A stretch of 64,000 nucleotides of DNA from Amphiura filiformis. Taxonomy: Eukaryota > Echinodermata > Ophiuroidea > Amphilepidida > Amphiuridae. Location of the stretch: contig NC_092642.1 of assembly GCF_039555335.1 (NCBI RefSeq), positions 21,022,382 through 21,086,381 on the forward strand, read 5' to 3'. The notes beneath the pieces are model-generated. The model had not been told where the DNA came from, did not search any database, and saw only the letters and a program-made list of their open reading frames with translations. Position numbers and translations under genes: made by a program. Below are positions 11,040-22,077 of the stretch, piece by piece (positions within the stretch are counted from its first letter, which is position 1; each line of letters begins with the position of its first letter).

Positions 11040-11440
11040 GAATTTCCGCGCGTGAACATGGTGAATGAAAATGAACTACTTCTAATAGCTGTCGATGGAG
11101 TCAAAGTACTTTTAACAGCGCCGTCAAAAAAATTGAAAATGCCACTAATAACAACATGAATGCAAATAGACATATCTCTTAAAACACCGAGTTTGAAGTC
11201 AAAATGCCCGGGCAAAATGCCTCTTATAGCGCACTGTGCATGAAGAAAAACTATTTATGATGAAGTAAAACTACCTCTGATAGCACTTTGGGTGAAACTA
11301 CAGCAGATGCCACATCGGATTAAATTGAACTACCCCTCGTAGCACTTTGGGAATAGAGCTACATCCCAAACATTCGAAATGAACTATCTTTAAAGATTAT
11401 TGATAAAGTAGAACTATCTTATATAGGGTATTTATTGAAA
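11040..11440. repeat. very degenerate 32-bp minisatellite cluster
   Basis: Eroded copies of the unit seen at 34-37 kb (for instance GAAGTAAAACTACCTCTGAT at about 11262). The following 200 bases resemble 24200-24330, which also follows a minisatellite cluster. The cluster and its right flank were therefore duplicated together. Confidence 0.65.
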
Positions 11441-13330
11441 ATGGTCAGTGTTTTGGTAAATATTTCGTATGCCATCACAAATGGTCTTTAAAGAGTTCTT
11501 TAAGAGTTCTTTAAGGTCGAAATAGTACAGGTTATTTGATATTCAAGGTCATCCGATGAGTAGAATTTGCTAGCTTTTATGAAACTTGTTGTAGGTAATC
11601 AGCATTAAGTATCAGATTGTTCAAAGTTTATTAAAAGGTAGACGAGTTATTCTTGGTCGAAGCAGCCAAAAATATCGATATTCATCATGTTCATTATCTA
11701 AATCAATATATTATTGAAAAATAACACTTTGATTGTTTGCAAAAGTTCATTCTGCAAATCATATACTTTGAAAACTTGCTTGATTTATTGTTCTTAATGA
11801 GTTATGTACATTTTACAAAAGTGTTGAAGCTTCACAAGAACCACGGGACCTACAAAGTATATTGTGATATTTGCAATGCAATTTTTGCCAAAGCTCACTA
11901 CCATTCGCAAGATGATGTGAACTACCAAATCGCAAGAGTTAAAATAGTTCCTAACCTTAAGATCATCAGAAGTCCGGTAAAGCAGGATTAACCTTCTCAC
12001 CACTCGCATTGTCACACATCGTCTAAACGAGGTAAATAATTATTTTGTATAGGCAGTGAAACGAACCGGTCTATAAATGCTCCGCCAGCTGCCGAGGGTC
12101 ACAAAATAACTCCAATAAGTAAGCGATTGGTATTGGTATCTCATTGGCTAAAAACCCCGGCTAAAAACTAATAGCTATAGCTCAGCGATCATATTATTAA
12201 TTTAGCTGTTTGAGCTGTCTTTCAAAATCCAGGCAAGATTGATTATTCTATTGTTGAATGTCGGACAATAAAGCTTGTATTTACACAGTCTCTATAGAAT
12301 TGAAAACTCAATGAATAGTCAGAATCGACTCGCATTCCTGAAGCACTTATTGGATTGATATGAATTGTGTGCCGACCACGCTCCTATAGCTACATAGGCC
12401 TATGCTGCATGCTGGTGTGTTTACTATTGATATGATAAAATCTTAAATCCTTGAATATATTTCGGTATTTTTGCTATTTGAACATGACCTTTGTAAGGCT
12501 TGCACATGAATATATGTGTTGAAAGAATCTGATAACCTTTACTCTGCGTATTGAATTTCTCGCTTGCGTCTTGAAAACTCAAACTGACCAAAAATGAATT
12601 TTCTTGAGTTAGAAACGTACAGGGTAATGAGCATACTCAGATTGCAGCGGAGCATGCGTATATGCGTAGTGGAAAAGAAAAGAAATGTATCTATCGTACA
12701 GGTGGTGTTCGTACAGGTACAGGTGGTGTGTTATAATTTGCCTGGAGTGCTCGGCCTTTTATCTCGAAACTATTAAATCACGGCGGAACAAAATCGCCAT
12801 GCCGTGCTGTTGAACAACTAGTACTATCATGGCAATTTATGATACGAAGATATAGGGATGGTGACGCTGTGTGTCACCACTTTGCTTAATAAACTTATCA
12901 AAAAAATTGGCTGGACATACAATTCAAATTTCTCAAATATTGCAACGATGTTAAAGTTATCTTCCGTATCCTTGACAAAATATTTTCATAATTATACTAA
13001 AAGAGATGTAGTGAAAAGAAAAATCTCATAAAAAGCAATCCACAGTGTATTAGTTATATCGAGGGTCAGGACAAGAACGTATACTATTTGCCAATATAGC
13101 CGGGATTAGCCGCCCTACTTGTCATGAATACCGGTAGTAGGCTACAGACCTGAACGACGTACACAAAACTTTTGGTTTGGCCTTTATCTCAAGGTACGTT
13201 GCCTGAAAATGTTATTTATAATTCCATTTCAGTCAGGAATGAAAATAATATTCTATTCACAATTCTGTTATCGGTATAATATATGACATGATCTTATTTC
13301 TTCAATTGGGTCGCGGGTTGTGAGTTAATA
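11441..13330. other. no gene recognised
   Basis: AT-rich sequence with scattered short open frames that lack codon structure, splice context or recognisable domains. The first 200 bases match the flank after the 24-kb minisatellite cluster. Nothing else was identified. Confidence 0.5.
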
Positions 13331-13332
13331 TT

Positions 13333-13525
13333 AGTCAAAATAATTTGAATTGGGTGCAATTGGCCTCGATAGGACACCGTATTGAAGGAAATACTTCCGG
13401 GGTCATACCCCTCGTTGATATTGCATGATGTTAGGAAGCCAAGCATGTGCTGTCCAGATGTATGCTGCAATATGTTTCACGCCCGGTTTCACGACTCAAC
13501 TGATTCGCTATATAATTTCATCGTT
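13333..13525 (+). promoter_or_regulatory. intact upstream block of KCTD copy 3
   Basis: The most complete version of the shared block: AATTTGAATTGGGTGCAATT, CGATAGGACACCGTATTGAA, then TTGATATTGCATGATGTTAG and GATTCGCTATATAATTTCAT. It ends about 120 bases before the start codon. It serves as the uninterrupted reference for the transposon insertion in copy 2. Confidence 0.5.
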
Positions 13526-13641
13526 GAATCATTTGCTAGTATAGTACATGCAACAGAAATTGAACATTTGTTAACGACTTCTTCAGTGTAGAAACTTCCG
13601 GGTTCTAATCTTATGTAACCACATTAATATCCAGCAGAATA

Positions 13642-14328
13642 ATGGCTGAAATCGTTAAGCTTAACGTAGGAGGTGTTATTTACACTACATCGCGGTCAAC
13701 GTTGACTAAATATCCAAACTCAATGCTCGGTACTATGTTCAGTGGACGATTACCAACAACGAAAGATGAACACGGTAATTATTGGATCGATGCTAATGGC
13801 CAGACATTCGGATATGTGCTTGAATTCTTACGACGTGGTTGCCTGATGGTTCCAGATCACTTTCAGGATTTTGAAATCCTGGAAAAGGAGGCCGATTTTT
13901 ATCAGATCAATGAATTGACCCAATCAGTGAAATCAAAAAGATATCGAAACCAGCCTGGAATTCCGGATGATTCCGAAAATGTCCAGTATCTAGCTGTTCA
14001 GGTTAAGTTGATAAAAGACAAGCCATACCACAGTCGGGTACAAATATGTGGACCCAGCGATGCAATAAGTCAGTTAAGTTTGCGCTTTTCAGCACCCGAG
14101 TATAAGGCTATGCAGGGGATGAATAACATTAACAGCGGTCAACAGAAACTCACGATTGCAAGTTACAGTGAATGCCATCTTCCTCTAATTGCACTGAAAG
14201 TTGAAATACTAAATATAGGTTTCAGTGTCAGTAATATGCATGATGATATGAAAAATCCAGATGCAACACACGTTTTCTGGTTTGTAAGAAAAAGAAAGAC
14301 AACCACAGAGCCTCAATGTGCAATATGA
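13642..14328 (+). CDS. KCTD-type BTB domain protein, copy 3
   Basis: A 228-residue single-exon protein. Its BTB half is essentially that of copy 2 through EKEADFYQ, then it switches at INELTQSVKSKRYRNQPGIP to a different C-terminal half. That half has VQICGPSDAI, LIALKVEILNIGFSVSNMHD and ATHVFWFVRK, shared with copy 4 rather than copies 1 and 2. It has the most intact upstream block of the array and no disabling change, so it is the best candidate for an active copy. Near-identity over the BTB half beside strong divergence in the C-terminal half suggests gene conversion or purifying selection on the BTB domain. Confidence 0.87.
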   Translation: MAEIVKLNVGGVIYTTSRSTLTKYPNSMLGTMFSGRLPTTKDEHGNYWIDANGQTFGYVLEFLRRGCLMVPDHFQDFEILEKEADFYQINELTQSVKSKRYRNQPGIPDDSENVQYLAVQVKLIKDKPYHSRVQICGPSDAISQLSLRFSAPEYKAMQGMNNINSGQQKLTIASYSECHLPLIALKVEILNIGFSVSNMHDDMKNPDATHVFWFVRKRKTTTEPQCAI

Positions 14329-14364
14329 AGTAGTCTTTATGTATATGAACTGAACAAATGCAAC

Positions 14365-14408
14365 ACCGGGTGCAACACACGCTTTCTGGTTTGTTAAAAA
14401 AGAAAAGT
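14365..14408 (+). pseudogene. duplicated 3' tail of a KCTD gene
   Basis: Just after copy 3, the sequence TGCAACACACGCTTTCTGGT followed by TTGTTAAAAAAGAAAAGTGA repeats the last 14 codons of a KCTD copy (ATHAFWFVKKEK plus stop). It is followed by the shared ACAGAGCCTCAATA flank. This looks like a small tandem duplication of the gene's 3' end. Confidence 0.7.
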
Positions 14409-16029
14409 GAACGACAGAGCCTCAATAATACAGGAAAATGTGGAATATGTAGTAGCCTTATATGAACTGAACAATTAAACCGATGAGTACTGTGTCATTG
14501 ATAAACCTGCAACCATAATTGTTTTACACATTTATATAATTAATTAAGTATAGACTATCATTATGCAATATGTTCAATACCATTTAATTTCCACATCAGA
14601 ATTTGTTTCTATTAAATACGTTTGTTTGCTTACTAAAGAAAGGCATGTTGAGAACCAATTCTACCGATATTAAATATTTAGATATATATAATCATTGAAT
14701 TATTCTGCATTGCCATTCTTGTCATGTTTAATATTTTGAAATTTGAGGGAATAGACCATAGGATAAGAACATTACAATTGCAGTCACGAAATACAAAGAC
14801 TTGACACAAGTCTAAGCATTCAAAACTTTGAGTATAAGCTGGTTAGGCCAAGAAAAAAAGAATGTATGTTCGCACGGTAGTCCTAATATAAAATGTGTTT
14901 TCTGTATGAAATTGAACACTACATTAAAGCCATAATGTACGATATTATAATATGAAATTGGTTAATTTTTTTCAAACCTTATTTTTTGGCATATTTGTAA
15001 TGTTTACACATGTCTTTGTCCCAACTTTCACCTAAATGGAATCAGCCAAATTTGTTGTGTTTGTAGGTCAGCAGAGCAAAGTTTGACATAATATCATAAT
15101 TCAAAGAATTATGACATTATGTCCTCCTATAGAACTGCGTGTTAAACGGAAATGGCCAAAATAACCAGCAGGGACTCTTTCACTTTACCTTGTTATTTCA
15201 GCTCAAAGTGGATAGAAACCCTTCCCGATAATTATTACTTAGCATTATTTCAGCATTTTGAGTATGTAATAACAAATTTAAAATTTGAAGGAAATCGTAC
15301 ATTAAGGCTTTTAGTGTTCCTTTTATTTATTTTATTCATGTTATCATATATTGTATAAATTAATACAATATATGATGTGATTTTGAATGATATGTGACGC
15401 GATCTGCTCCATTGGGTCCAACATGTCCAAAGGAGGCATTTTCATGTACTGAAAACACCAAAGGTCTAGCATAAAAAGTTTTGTGATGTCTATGTATTTT
15501 CTTATGTATTTTAATGTTTTTTTACTCCATATATTTGCCTTTATCTCGATTTCAAATTTGCCTCCTTTGGGATACGACAATTTAGTTATCAATGGTGCTA
15601 TTGTTTTCTTAAAAAGTTGTGTCACAATATGTTAATGATATACCGTAACTCATGTATTAGGGTTTGCATAAAAACATTAAAAAAAATAATGCAGGAGTAT
15701 TTTACTATATAGTTGATCTTACAATGAATGTGATATTACCTTCAGGTGTACGCGGTACATGATGCGATGAAGCCAAAATTAGACACTTTTAATCTGTCAC
15801 AATATGTAACCAAGAACCAGGGCTTGAAATAAGCTGGAGAAGGGGCAAATTTACCCCTGCTAAAGGGCAAAATATCCGCTGTGTGTATTTGTATAGACCA
15901 GGGGCAATATTTACACAAAAACACCCAAAATTGCTCCTGGATCTGAAATCCTTAATTCAAGCCCTGCCAAGAACAGAGTGTGTAGTTAAACATGTGTTAA
16001 CAGCATTCATTAGTTTTGTATGTTGCTTC
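14409..16029. other. no gene; contains a dispersed repeat
   Basis: No coding features. The stretch 14950-15070 resembles, in inverted orientation, the intronic sequence around 45210-45300 (both hold a TTTGGCTGATTCCAT-type block or its complement). It is therefore part of a dispersed repeat whose ends I could not define. Confidence 0.45.
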
Positions 16030-16720
16030 AGTCTGTATTGGACTACTGACTTTGGATTGCGGTTTACATGCTTAACACGGGACTCTATGGAGAGTTAGGC
16101 CAATTTCTGGCCTAACTAAAATTGGTCATGATGTAATGCATCTTTAAATGAATCTGGCTTGTGGTTGGTCGCCCAGATCTCGTTATTGTTTAAATCCTCC
16201 CGACACGTACCATTACCATTAACTATACATGGTACACAACTATCTATGGAATGCGGTGCTTTTGTGCTGGCGCGAAAGTTGGTGGATGAACGTACGCATC
16301 TAGCGCGTATTTTACCACCATGCTTAGTCTTGTGGTTAGATTAGATGATAAACAAGTATGATTGACAGTGTGTTTTAGAGAACGAAGTCCCGCGGTAAAG
16401 TTTTGCTTAAAAGTGAAAGTTCATAGTCGATTTTTAACTCGGGACTTTCGCGATTAATACTGGTAGATTCTAAAATCAGAATTGTTCAGTATTGAAGTGC
16501 CAATATAATTATGACATTATGATATGTTGCATTCAATAATAAAAGCCTACGTACACTTTACTTTTACTGTCACTAATATAATTATATAAACTTTTTCATA
16601 ACAATTTATACAAGTATTTTGATGTAATAAATATCAGTATAATTTCGAGTTCAACTGAATGCTTTCATCATTAATAACATGCTTTTATTTATCAAAAATC
16701 GACTATGGCATAGTCTACAG
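16030..16720. repeat. segmental duplication, copy B (pairs with 9830-10490)
   Basis: Collinear with 9830-10490 apart from small indels. Supports a multi-kilobase repeat unit containing KCTD copies 2 and 3 and their 3' flanks. Confidence 0.75.
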
Positions 16721-16907
16721 TCTATACAACACTGATGAAATTGTAAATAATTTGATTCTCTTCAAATATTCCTTATTACATAGCAATAGTTTGGGTTTTT
16801 TGGCAATTTACCAATGCAAATTTGGTAGACATACCATATTATAAGCCCGAGTGTAATTTAAAAACCTATTTTAAAGCACGAATAAATAATGAGAACGTGT
16901 TTGAACC

Positions 16908-17308
16908 CCCCGGGGGGGGCGGGGGTACTCAACACAAACGACCATACGGGTATGCTCCCCCGGAAAGACCCCTCTTTTTGAGTTTCGCAGCTCCGAAAGA
17001 CCCCCTTTTTTTGACCAAAATAAAGCTCCGAAAGATCCTTGATTTTGATAATTTTAGCTCTAAAAGACCCAAAAATCGCTCATTCCTCATATTTCTTGTT
17101 TTTTCAGGCGATTTTCAACCAAAAAGCCAAGAAAGACCCTTGATTTTGACTTTTCGCAGCTCCAAAAGACCCCATTTTACTTGTTCACAGCCCGGTTCGC
17201 AGCTCCGAAAGACCCCTTTTACCAGTACGCCGTCTGCTCCCAAAGACCCACCACCTCAAAATTCCGGGGAGCATACCCACCAAATTTTTTGATGTGCCCC
17301 CCCCGGGG
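16908..17308. mobile_element. MITE with GC-clamp termini and CCGAAAGACCCC repeats
   Basis: Perfect 13-base inverted ends CCCCGGGGGGGGC, flanked by the 8-base direct repeat TTTGAACC (16900-16907 and 17309-17316). Internally it repeats GCAGCTCCGAAAGACCCC-type units about eight times. This creates a long but meaningless open frame across the element (16822-17292). Confidence 0.8.
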
Positions 17309-17375
17309 TTTGAACCAGGCCCTAATATCTGTACCTGTAAAAAGGTATAAAGATATGGATGATTTGATGAGACTT

Positions 17376-17511
17376 CCCAGTGGGCACACCTGACGTTGAA
17401 TCAACGTTGATTCAATGTCGAAATCAGGTTGAAATCACATTGTATTTGCATAAGGACTTCAACGTGATTTTAACGTTGATACAACGTCGAAATCCTAACC
17501 TGTGCGTTGGG
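17376..17511. mobile_element. short MITE, CCCARYG termini
   Basis: A 136-base element with imperfect inverted ends: CCCAGTGGGCACACCTGACG at the left and ...GTGCGTTGGG at the right. The interior is a set of overlapping GTTGATTCAACGT-like palindromes. The superfamily is not determined. Confidence 0.65.
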
Positions 17512-17844
17512 TATACATTATGTAAAGGAACAAATAAGCAACATATGTTGCCTTTATTGTAGCAAACCCTGCAGTTGAAAATATTTTGAAAGTTTTTTGG
17601 AAATTAAAATGAAACCATGTCATGTAAAACCCAAAACATAATCTAAAAAAGGGTTACAATGTCACAGTCATTTTGATTCCATTAAATCACTGTGTTATGA
17701 AAGTTTACGGTATCATTTATCTATGCATGTGTTGTGTGAATGACAAAAGTGCATTCTTTTATGTGATCATGAACAAATTTCTCAAAAAATCCATACACAT
17801 GTAAAAGGTCCAAACATGCTGACCGCCTCGTATAATATATTATA

Positions 17845-18039
17845 ATTCGCTACTTGCACGGTTCCGCCATTATGCACTATGTGCGGGGAGAGCCTCGAAC
17901 TGGCAGCATACATGAAAGGAAGAATTATGTAACCTTACACAGAACGTTATGACTAGTTCAATTCCCATTCATGTATGCTGCCAGTTCGAGGCTCTCCCCG
18001 CACATAGTGCATAATGGCGGAACCGTGCAAGTAGCGAAT
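17845..18039. repeat. perfect 72-bp inverted repeat
   Basis: The arms 17845-17916 and 17968-18039 are exact reverse complements over 72 bases (outer ATTCGCTACTTGCACGG, inner CAGCATACATGAA), separated by a 51-base spacer. The arms are more GC-rich than the surroundings. The flanks are AT-rich (TATAATATATTATA on the left). A transcript would fold into a long hairpin. It may be a very young foldback element or an inverted duplication. Confidence 0.95.
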
Positions 18040-18992
18040 AGTGGTAGTAATTAGTACATCTGTATGACCATACATGAAAAATAAACTATGACAATTTAAT
18101 ACTTATATCAGATCAGAATGTTTTGAGAAGGTTATTTTCGAGTGTGAAATAAAATTCCTTTGGCGGGGGGGGACTGGGTTGTAAGTTGCAACATTAAGCA
18201 TTTCAAACAATTCACAGGAGAATTGCCCATTATTGTCATGGCCAAAATTATTACGAGCATAGCGTATTAAATGGAAATTAAATATTAAGATTATAATACA
18301 GGTGAAATGAAAAAAGTTTAAGAATCAAATAATGACAATTTCCTTTTATGTTCATCTTTCTTTTATTAAACATTATTTTCAAAAATCGAAAATCAGACTA
18401 GCAAGACTAAAGGGCGAAATACTTCTTCCTCGGTAAGTGTAACATTGCATGATGACAGGCACACTTCAAGTTGCGCATGTATAGAGGATCAAGAACGCAA
18501 CTTCAAAAACGGCAGTACGATGTGTGAGTCGAAATCTGGTACATTTCACTAACTTGTGTGTCTATTGAACCCTTCGATGTTTTCTTCTCATATAAAACAC
18601 GTTTTATTTTGTTTTGGAGTCCCAAGGCATATTATGTAAATAGGAACAAAATAGTTATCCTGAGTAAGCATTTGGGCAACTGCACCTTAAAAACAGTTCT
18701 TTCAGCTTTCAGTTTTTAATCTGTATTCGCTTTAAAGAGGAGAAAATGAAGACAACATCATGCCACTGAGCAGGGCTTTAAAATAGGCTAATGAGTGAGT
18801 GAATATACACGTAATAAAACCAGCTCTGGTTAGGAACATGCACGCAATCTCATCATTCGGAATTTTCTCAATAGTAACGGTGGCTTTTCCTGTAATAAAT
18901 GCTTGATAAATAAAATAAAAGTTCAAAATGATGCCACCCTCAGTCAGTAAGAAATACTATGTAATCGTGCCACGGGATCCCGGGTTCAATTT
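18040..18992. other. no gene recognised
   Basis: AT-rich, with a short G-run near 18165. No domain, repeat family or RNA gene was recognised. Confidence 0.45.
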
Positions 18993-19165
18993 TCGTCATA
19001 ATAATTCAAAGTGGATGTTTGGCGCTAAAAGGACACCGTACTGAATGAACCACTATGAGTCATTGGGTCATGCTTAAATATTTCTGCATGATGTTATTGC
19101 GTTATAAATGCTGTCTAGATGCTTGCTGCAATGTTTGGCGACTGAATCGCTGTATAAAGCATAAT
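18993..19165 (+). promoter_or_regulatory. diverged upstream block of KCTD copy 4
   Basis: Retains AATAATTCAAAGTGGATG, AAAAGGACACCGTACTGAAT and a CTGAATCGCTGTATAAAGC TATA-like element. The spacing to the start codon is about 290 bases, longer than in copy 3, because the stretch 19166-19430 has no counterpart there. Confidence 0.4.
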
Positions 19166-19444
19166 TGCATATACAGTACCACGTGTACTCACTAAAAATT
19201 GGATCTGCAAAATTGAACAGACAATATATATTCAAGGTGATTAAGGATATTATGATCCTGTTTGAATACTAGTTTATGCTAAATGGTTCTACATGTACTG
19301 CTGGGTTGGCGCGTATGTATTCATAATGGTGTCTGTTGCGTTGGTAAAATATATATAAATGCTGCTGTATGGATGGATGAAAGACTGATACGGAGATTAT
19401 ATTGACTACACATTATTTGTATCAGGGATATATGCATATCTAAA

Positions 19445-20155
19445 ATGGCTGAAATCGTTAAGCTTAATGTAGGAGGTGTTATTTACACTACATCACTGTC
19501 AACATTGACTAAATATCCAAACTCTATGCTCGGTACTATGTTCTGTGGACGAATACCAACAACGAAAGATGAACACGGTAATTATTGGATTGATGCTAAT
19601 GGGAAGACATTCGAATATGTGCTTGAATTCTTACGTCGTGGTTGCTTGATAGTTCCCGATCACTTTCAAGAATTTGAATTTCTGGAAAAGGAGGCCGATT
19701 TTTATCAAATCAATGAATTGACCAAAGCAGTGAAAGCAAAAAGATATGGAAACCAGCCTGCAATTCCGGACGACGCCGACAATTTCCAATATGTAGTCGT
19801 TGAGGTTTATAAAAACAGGGTGCGAATATTTGGACCCACAGATGCAATATGTCAGTTGCATTTGCGTTATTCTGAGTATTGGCCTGTGCCAAGTGTCACA
19901 GTAACTTCCGGTCAACACACCCAGACACTCACGATTAATTGCTACGACGAATTCCATCTTCCTCTGGTTGCATTAAAACTTGAAATACTCAATATAGGTT
20001 TCAGTGTCAGTAATATGCATGATGGTACGAAAAGTCAAGATGCAACACACGTTTTTTGGTTTGTTAGGAAAGGAAAATTCAATCAATCAATCAATCAATC
20101 TTTTATTTTTCATCAATCTCATAAAGCATACAATGTAACAACAGAGGTAAATTAA
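19445..20155 (+). CDS. KCTD-type BTB domain protein, copy 4, tail replaced by LINE
   Basis: A 236-residue frame. Residues 1-100 are the BTB half with a few private changes (STSLSTLTKYP, GTMFCGRIP). The C-terminal half matches copy 3 (IFGPTDAI, LVALKLEILNIGFSVSNMHD, ATHVFWFVRK). After WFVRKGK the reading frame enters the 3' end of an inverted LINE and encodes about 25 foreign residues (a NQSINQS stretch from the ATCA-type tail) before stopping. On the far side of the LINE (23485 onward) the original end continues as TTAAGCACAGAGCCTCAATA. The pre-insertion tail was therefore about six residues longer than WFVRKGK and resembled copy 3. The BTB and C-terminal folds are intact, so it may still be functional. 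Confidence 0.8.
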   Translation: MAEIVKLNVGGVIYTTSLSTLTKYPNSMLGTMFCGRIPTTKDEHGNYWIDANGKTFEYVLEFLRRGCLIVPDHFQEFEFLEKEADFYQINELTKAVKAKRYGNQPAIPDDADNFQYVVVEVYKNRVRIFGPTDAICQLHLRYSEYWPVPSVTVTSGQHTQTLTINCYDEFHLPLVALKLEILNIGFSVSNMHDGTKSQDATHVFWFVRKGKFNQSINQSFIFHQSHKAYNVTTEVN

Positions 20156-20432
20156 ATTATTGCACATTAACAAGTATTGATGAAGGCAGGCACATCACAA
20201 GGCCAAGAGGCCTGAAAACGATGTACCACCTTATAACATATAATTATAATTGTACATTAAATAATCAAAACATTAATTATACACAAAAACATAAAAACAT
20301 ACAAAGAACCCATCTTAAGTTATACAAAATGCAAATTAAAGCAACAAATAATTTAGCAGTGTTTGATAATACATTATGGTGAATTGTGTACAGAGTCGGC
20401 AAAAACAAGAAATTATGAGATTATGAGAGGTA

Positions 20433-21872
20433 TTAATTAGATTTTAAATACCTTATAATGCTATTTTTGAATTCATTTACCCGTTTAGCTTCTTTAATTT
20501 CACTTGGCAAACTATTCCATAACCTAGGACCAAGTGTTAGAACATCAGTCATTTTATGGATATCAGTACGATAGTTCTCTTTCTTTCTGGTATTATAATT
20601 GTGAATAGACTTCATGTTTATGAACAAATTGTCAAATGATCTTGGTAATAAACTCATATGATATTTGTACATAAAAATACCCAGTTCTTTATTAAATAAT
20701 TGACATATATTAAGTAAATTATACATTTCGAACAGTGGTTTGGTGTGGCAAAGATACGAAATATTTGTGATAATTCTAACTGCTCTTTTTTGGAGCTTCA
20801 CAATTCTGTTTAAATTATAGTTATTAGCAGAACCCCACAATACTATACCGTAAGTTAAATATGGTAAGATTAGTGTACAATACAACTGATACAAGCTTGG
20901 TTTAGGTAAAAATAGCTTTACTTTGTTTAAGACGCCAATATTCCTAGAACAGGTCTTACAAATGTTGTTAATGTGTGACCTCCAAGTAAGGTTTTCATCA
21001 AGTGTAATTCCCAGAAATTTGACATCATACACACGTGAAAGTTTGCATCCATCGAGAAATACATTGTGAACTTCAGTTATATTTTTTGTTTGATGAGGTG
21101 TTCCAATAAACATAAGATTTGTTTTACTGGCATTTAAGGATAACTTGTTACACTTAAACCAGTTAACAATTTCCTTCAACTCTTTATTTAAATTATCACA
21201 AAGCCTTTGAATATTGTTATCAGAAAGAAAAACAGTTGTATCATCTGCAAATAATATGAAAGATAGAAGTTTCGATGTTTCACTGATGTCATTCATATAT
21301 ACAATAAATAGTAGTGGCCCCAGGATGGAACCCTGTGGCACCCCACGTTTAACACTGGTATGAGATGAATTTGCAGAATTAAAGGATACATATTGTTTAC
21401 GATTTGACAAATAGTTTTCGAACCAGTCATATGATACACCACGAAAGCCATAATGGTACAACTTTTGTAATAGAATGTCATGATCAATAGTATCGAAGGC
21501 CTTTGAAAGGTCCATGAAGATACTTGCAGTACACATATTTTCATCAATAGCCTTATTTGTATCTTTAATGAAGTCTAATACGGCCATATACGTAGAGTGT
21601 TTATGACGGAACCCGTATTGTCTATTGTACAATAATTCTTTGGCATTTAAAAAGTTACTACATCTTTCATGAACAATTCTTTCAAGAATTTTGGAGAAAC
21701 AAGGCAACACAGATACTGGTCTATAATTACCAAATGATTGTGGAGAGTCTTTCTTGTATATAGGCACTACCTTTGCTATTTTCATGGCATCAGGAACTAT
21801 TCCTTCTGTGAGCGACTTGTTAAATATGATTTTCAATGGATATACAATTTCATCGGCAACCAATTTTACCAC
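20433..21872 (-). CDS. LINE reverse transcriptase segment
   Basis: About 480 residues covering the reverse transcriptase core. VVPIYKK and NYRPVSVLP come first, then STYMAVLDFIKD, FMDLSKAFDTIDHDIL, the RGVPQGSILGPLLF box and the catalytic FADD in LFADDTTVF. FLGITLDE and a C-terminal region ending PRLWNSLPSEIK follow. This is typical of CR1/L2/jockey-group elements. The frame is separated from the endonuclease frame by a 200-base stretch that is open in a third frame, so two single-base shifts break the original ORF2. The element is therefore inactive as it stands. Confidence 0.9.
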   Translation of the reverse strand: MVKLVADEIVYPLKIIFNKSLTEGIVPDAMKIAKVVPIYKKDSPQSFGNYRPVSVLPCFSKILERIVHERCSNFLNAKELLYNRQYGFRHKHSTYMAVLDFIKDTNKAIDENMCTASIFMDLSKAFDTIDHDILLQKLYHYGFRGVSYDWFENYLSNRKQYVSFNSANSSHTSVKRGVPQGSILGPLLFIVYMNDISETSKLLSFILFADDTTVFLSDNNIQRLCDNLNKELKEIVNWFKCNKLSLNASKTNLMFIGTPHQTKNITEVHNVFLDGCKLSRVYDVKFLGITLDENLTWRSHINNICKTCSRNIGVLNKVKLFLPKPSLYQLYCTLILPYLTYGIVLWGSANNYNLNRIVKLQKRAVRIITNISYLCHTKPLFEMYNLLNICQLFNKELGIFMYKYHMSLLPRSFDNLFINMKSIHNYNTRKKENYRTDIHKMTDVLTLGPRLWNSLPSEIKEAKRVNEFKNSIIRYLKSN

Positions 21873-22077
21873 ATCAGACTTTATTTGATCATAACCTGGA
21901 CTTTTCTATTACCCAAATTATTAATAATCTTCAGGATTTCATTTTCGTCAGTTGGTTGGAAAAAACAAGTAGAGTTGCTGCTATTAATTAGGTATTCATC
22001 AAAATTTTTACCTTGATGTTTTATAGAAGCAGCTAATGAGGGACCAATGCTTGCAAAAAACTCATTGAATTTGTTTG

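Noticed and set aside
11737-11991. 84-residue frame in the KCTD array
   Set aside because: The antisense frame is equally open and neither has family features; likely chance in AT-rich DNA.
16822-17292. 156-residue open frame
   Set aside because: It crosses a MITE border and its sequence is a translation of the CCGAAAGACCCC repeats; no domain or codon structure.
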